DNA of 64,000 nt from a bacterium (GTDB lineage: Bacteria > Pseudomonadota > Alphaproteobacteria > Rhizobiales > Aestuariivirgaceae): contig JALHQC010000003.1 of assembly GCA_022842165.1 (NCBI GenBank), forward strand, positions 112,928 through 176,927. The letters run 5' to 3'. Below the pieces are notes generated by a model that had not been told where the DNA came from, did no database searches, and saw only the letters and a list, made by a program, of their open reading frames with translations. A program made the position numbers and the translations under genes. Shown here piece after piece: positions 61,884 to 64,000 of the stretch (positions are counted from its first letter, which is position 1; the number at the start of each line of letters is the position of its first letter).

Positions 61884-63128
61884 TTATAGCTTGCCGCGCA
61901 GGCGCGGCGGAAGCATCTCGTTCAGATAGTCGATCTGGGCCGGAAGGCAGACCGAGTTCAGGTCGTAGTGCTTGACGATATGGGCGCGCGCCTTGCGGCC
62001 GATTTCGGCGTAATTGTCGCGGTGGGCGAGAACGTCGATCACCCGGCGGGCCAGCATGTCGGGCGAGAAGAAATTGACGAGGAAGCCGTTCTTGCCGTCG
62101 GTGATCACCTCGCGCACCGGTTCGACGTTGGAGGCAACGACCGTTGCCTGCATCGACATCGCCTCGAGCATCGACCACGACAGCACGAAGGGCATGGTCA
62201 GGTAGATGTGGCAGCGCGACAGCTGCAGCGTGCCCACAAAGGTGGAGTAGGGCACCTTGCCGAGGAAGTGGACGCGCGACCAGTCGAGCTGGGCGCCGAC
62301 CTCGCGCTCCATGCGGGCGCGGAAGCCGCCCTGGTCGCCGGAGCGCACGCCGTAGGACACTTCATTGCCGCCGATGATCAGCGCCCGGGCCTTGGGCCTT
62401 GCCGCGAGGATCTGCGGCAGCGCGCGCATGAACACGTGGAAGCCGCGCATCGGCTCCATGTTGCGCGCCATGTAGGTGAAGATCTCGTCCTTGCGGGTGA
62501 CCGGGCTTTCCAGCCGCCCGAGCTTGGCGGAGGTCTTGTTGCTGGCCACCAGCAGGTTGGTGTCGATCCCCTCGTGCAGCACCTTGATCCGGTCGTGGAA
62601 GGCGGCCGGATAGGTGTTGCGCTGCCACTCGGTGGGCGTCACCCCGCCGGTGCAGGCGGCATAGCTCAGGTAGTTGACCGCGTTGCGCGCCGACATGGCG
62701 TATTCCCCTTCCTCGGTGATGGGGAATTCCGGGTCGAAATCCATGCAGGAGTTCTTGGCGCTGTAGAAATACTCGAAATAGGACACGATCGGCGCCTGCG
62801 GCCAGACATGGCGGAGGAACAGCATCTCGCCCCAGCCGGTGTGGCCGATGATGAGGTCGGGCTTGAAGCCCTTGGCATCCAGCTCCTTGCAGATGTTGGC
62901 GACCTTCTCGCCCGCCGCACAACTGACCTCGAAATAGCGGCTGACGGCATAGGAGTTCTTCGGCAGCTTGTGATCGGGCTTGTACTGGATGATCTGGTGG
63001 GACGTGGTCTTGGGCACCTTCGGAGATTGCGTCAGGAACACGATCCGGTGCTTGCGCATCAGGCCGAGCCACTCCACCAGATGCTTGTACTGGGCAGGGT
63101 AGTTCTGGTGGATGAAGAGGATATTCAT
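61884..63128 (-). CDS. Family 4 glycosyltransferase
   Basis: A 414-aa GT-B glycosyltransferase. The N-terminal domain begins MNILFIHQNYPAQYKHLV, with LIIGHTGWGEMLFLRHV; the C-terminal sugar-nucleotide domain carries FTYMARNMEPMRGFHVFMRA, then MPFVLSWSMLEAMSMQATVV and EPVREVITDGKNGFLV, the usual E-x7-E region. It transfers a sugar from an activated nucleotide donor on the cytoplasmic face. ATG 63128 is the first start before the conserved motif; an earlier frame start at 63152 adds eight residues. The donor and acceptor are unknown; context suggests the same surface glycan. Confidence 0.88.
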   Translation of the reverse strand: MNILFIHQNYPAQYKHLVEWLGLMRKHRIVFLTQSPKVPKTTSHQIIQYKPDHKLPKNSYAVSRYFEVSCAAGEKVANICKELDAKGFKPDLIIGHTGWGEMLFLRHVWPQAPIVSYFEYFYSAKNSCMDFDPEFPITEEGEYAMSARNAVNYLSYAACTGGVTPTEWQRNTYPAAFHDRIKVLHEGIDTNLLVASNKTSAKLGRLESPVTRKDEIFTYMARNMEPMRGFHVFMRALPQILAARPKARALIIGGNEVSYGVRSGDQGGFRARMEREVGAQLDWSRVHFLGKVPYSTFVGTLQLSRCHIYLTMPFVLSWSMLEAMSMQATVVASNVEPVREVITDGKNGFLVNFFSPDMLARRVIDVLAHRDNYAEIGRKARAHIVKHYDLNSVCLPAQIDYLNEMLPPRLRGKL

Positions 63129-63524
63129 GCGCAACTTCCGATATCGCCGCAACGCCCGAGGTTGCCACGGCAGGGGGTGGGGGGTGGCGTAATCATGGCG
63201 TCATGACTCCGGGGAAGGACCGCATGGCATGGCCGCAGCTTGCAAGCTGCCTCCCCCCGCGCCCGTGACCATGACTTAAACCCATGTTTTTCAATATATT
63301 GGAGATCATCTTAAGTGCAGCACGCGCAAAGTGCAACAGTGCACTCGTTACAGCGATCTGTGGCATCTCCGCAACAATCGGGCGAAAACATGTTGATTTG
63401 TCGTTAACCGGGCGGATGGGTGCCTTATTTCGCTTCAACCCATGGACGTGATCGGCTAGGTGTAAATGTGAACTCTCAGATTCTGGCGCGCCTGTGCCAG
63501 GAAAACGATCACGGGGAAATACAG
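63129..63524. promoter_or_regulatory. Intergenic region with palindrome and triple AGTGCA repeat
   Basis: A 396-bp divergent gap. It holds a perfect 16-bp palindrome GCAGCTTGCAAGCTGC at 63235-63250 and three AGTGCA copies at 63314, 63330 and 63338, with an AT-rich stretch (TTTTTCAATATATT) at 63277-63290. These are plausible regulator and promoter elements for the secreted-protein gene and the GT4 gene. No convincing coding sequence was seen; a minus-strand reading frame at 63193-63438 has no ribosome site or recognisable motif. Confidence 0.45.
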
Positions 63525-64000
63525 ATGACGGTCACCGCAGCCTCCACTACCTCGCGCAACGAAACCAGCCTCCGTTCGGGCCGCAACTGGCGCCGCGCCC
63601 TGCTGGCGACGACGGTTCTTTCGGCGGCATTGCTGGGGCTGACGGCGCATGGGCAGAAGGTTCAGGCGCAGACGGTGAACACCTACACGTCGTCTTCCAC
63701 CAACATCCCTGCGAATAACAGCAACACAGACACCACGGTCGAAGTTCTGAACTGGACGGGTGCCATCACCGACGTCGACCTGGTGCTGACGAACTTTACC
63801 CACACGTTCGCGTCGGACATCGACATGTCGTTGCTGTCGCCGAATGCCGTGGGAGTCGTGGTGATCTCGACCATACCCGGCATACAGGGCGATAATGATT
63901 TCAACGGCACCTACACGCTGGACGCTGACGCGGGTACGAACATCGCTGCGGCTCCGGTCGTTGCCGGCGTCATCACGCCGGGAACCTATACTTCGGAGGG
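63525..64000 (+). CDS. Secreted protein, partial, possible P-domain-like adhesin
   Basis: An open frame from ATG 63525 (GGGGAAA eight bases upstream) to the window end; 158 codons are visible and no stop is reached. A signal sequence follows a ~22-residue leader: RRALLATTVLSAALLGL, with cleavage expected near AHG or VQA-Q. The mature region (VEVLNWTGAITDVDLVLTN, then FTHTFASDIDMSLLSPN) resembles the P/Homo-B beta-sandwich found in proprotein convertases and many large bacterial surface proteins. The rest lies outside the window, so an autotransporter or other adhesin is only a guess. A GTG at 63468 in the same frame is an alternative start. Confidence 0.65.
   Translation, partial: MTVTAASTTSRNETSLRSGRNWRRALLATTVLSAALLGLTAHGQKVQAQTVNTYTSSSTNIPANNSNTDTTVEVLNWTGAITDVDLVLTNFTHTFASDIDMSLLSPNAVGVVVISTIPGIQGDNDFNGTYTLDADAGTNIAAAPVVAGVITPGTYTSE

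Noticed and set aside
60362..61975. 537-aa plus-strand open frame
   Set aside because: It is antisense to the GT-C-like protein and IalB genes, extremely rich in Arg/Gln/His, and has no motif.
61968..63206. 412-aa plus-strand open frame
   Set aside because: It lies opposite a clear GT4 glycosyltransferase with all expected motifs; the composition indicates a shadow frame.
63193..63438. 81-aa minus-strand open frame in the last intergenic region
   Set aside because: No ribosome site or known motif, and it crosses the palindrome, the AT-rich stretch and the AGTGCA repeats, which look regulatory.

Overview
The window reads as chromosomal DNA of an alphaproteobacterium, probably Hyphomicrobiales (Rhizobiales). 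The grounds are the high GC content with strong third-position GC bias, an invasion-associated-locus-B (IalB) protein, Tat-exported ABC binding proteins, and dense overlapping operons of amide and ureide catabolism. This assignment comes from gene content; no rRNA, tRNA, CRISPR array, prophage or intact insertion sequence was seen. The first gene (1-310) and the last gene (63525-64000) are cut by the window edges.

Positions 1-44900 are almost entirely catabolic and transport genes. (a) 1-6738, plus strand: a luciferase-like monooxygenase tail, a class III CoA-transferase, an AA_synth-family protein, an aldehyde dehydrogenase, and a coenzyme-B12 diol/glycerol dehydratase whose large and medium subunits are fused into one chain, followed by its small subunit. 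(b) 6756-14110: a minus-strand RpiR regulator / D-aminoacylase / flavin-monooxygenase operon, divergent from a Tau/Ssu-type ABC importer (ATPase, permease, Tat-exported binding protein). (c) 14179-18564: a tightly coupled run of a small VOC-like protein, an unrecognised 396-aa protein, an SDR and two Gfo/Idh/MocA dehydrogenases, which looks like an uncharacterised polyol or sugar catabolic unit. (d) 18566-23372, minus strand: LysR regulator, Old-Yellow-Enzyme reductase, ornithine-cyclodeaminase-like protein and amidase. (e) 23663-37253, plus strand: a large hydantoin/ureide cluster with ATP-dependent hydantoinase HyuA/HyuB, a Pot-type ABC importer, amidase, CMD protein, beta-hydroxyacid dehydrogenase, D-carbamoylase with its catalytic triad intact, and D-hydantoinase/dihydropyrimidinase. 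(f) 37408-43971: acyl-CoA dehydrogenase, CoA-transferase and DUF3830; divergently a NodB-fold deacetylase or cyclic-imide hydrolase, a small CxxC protein and a CobW GTPase; then an N-carbamoylsarcosine-amidase-like hydrolase and a DsbA/HCCA-isomerase-like protein. Together these suggest a cell that takes up and dismantles cyclic ureides, amides and D-amino-acid derivatives.

Positions 45117-63128 are different: a cell-surface glycan and protein-anchoring locus. It encodes enzymes of the mycobacterial decaprenylphosphoryl-arabinose pathway (a UbiA-type phosphoribosyltransferase, DprE1, DprE2) and UDP-galactopyranose mutase (Glf). It also has three polytopic GT-C-like membrane proteins, a GT2 polyprenol-phosphate-type glycosyltransferase, a DUF2298 'YYY' membrane protein, a flippase-like PF03706 protein, a beta-barrel outer-membrane protein and a GT4 glycosyltransferase. 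In the middle lies an exosortase-family protease (Cys87/Arg131/His150) directly overlapping a 246-aa Thr/Pro-repeat protein. That protein has a signal peptide and a C-terminal glycine motif, transmembrane helix and Arg cluster, which is the architecture of an exosortase substrate. The best candidate for an undescribed system is therefore an exosortase-processed, mucin-like surface protein decorated or co-assembled with an arabinofuranose/galactofuranose glycan. A secreted, possibly P-domain-containing protein begins at 63525 and runs off the end.
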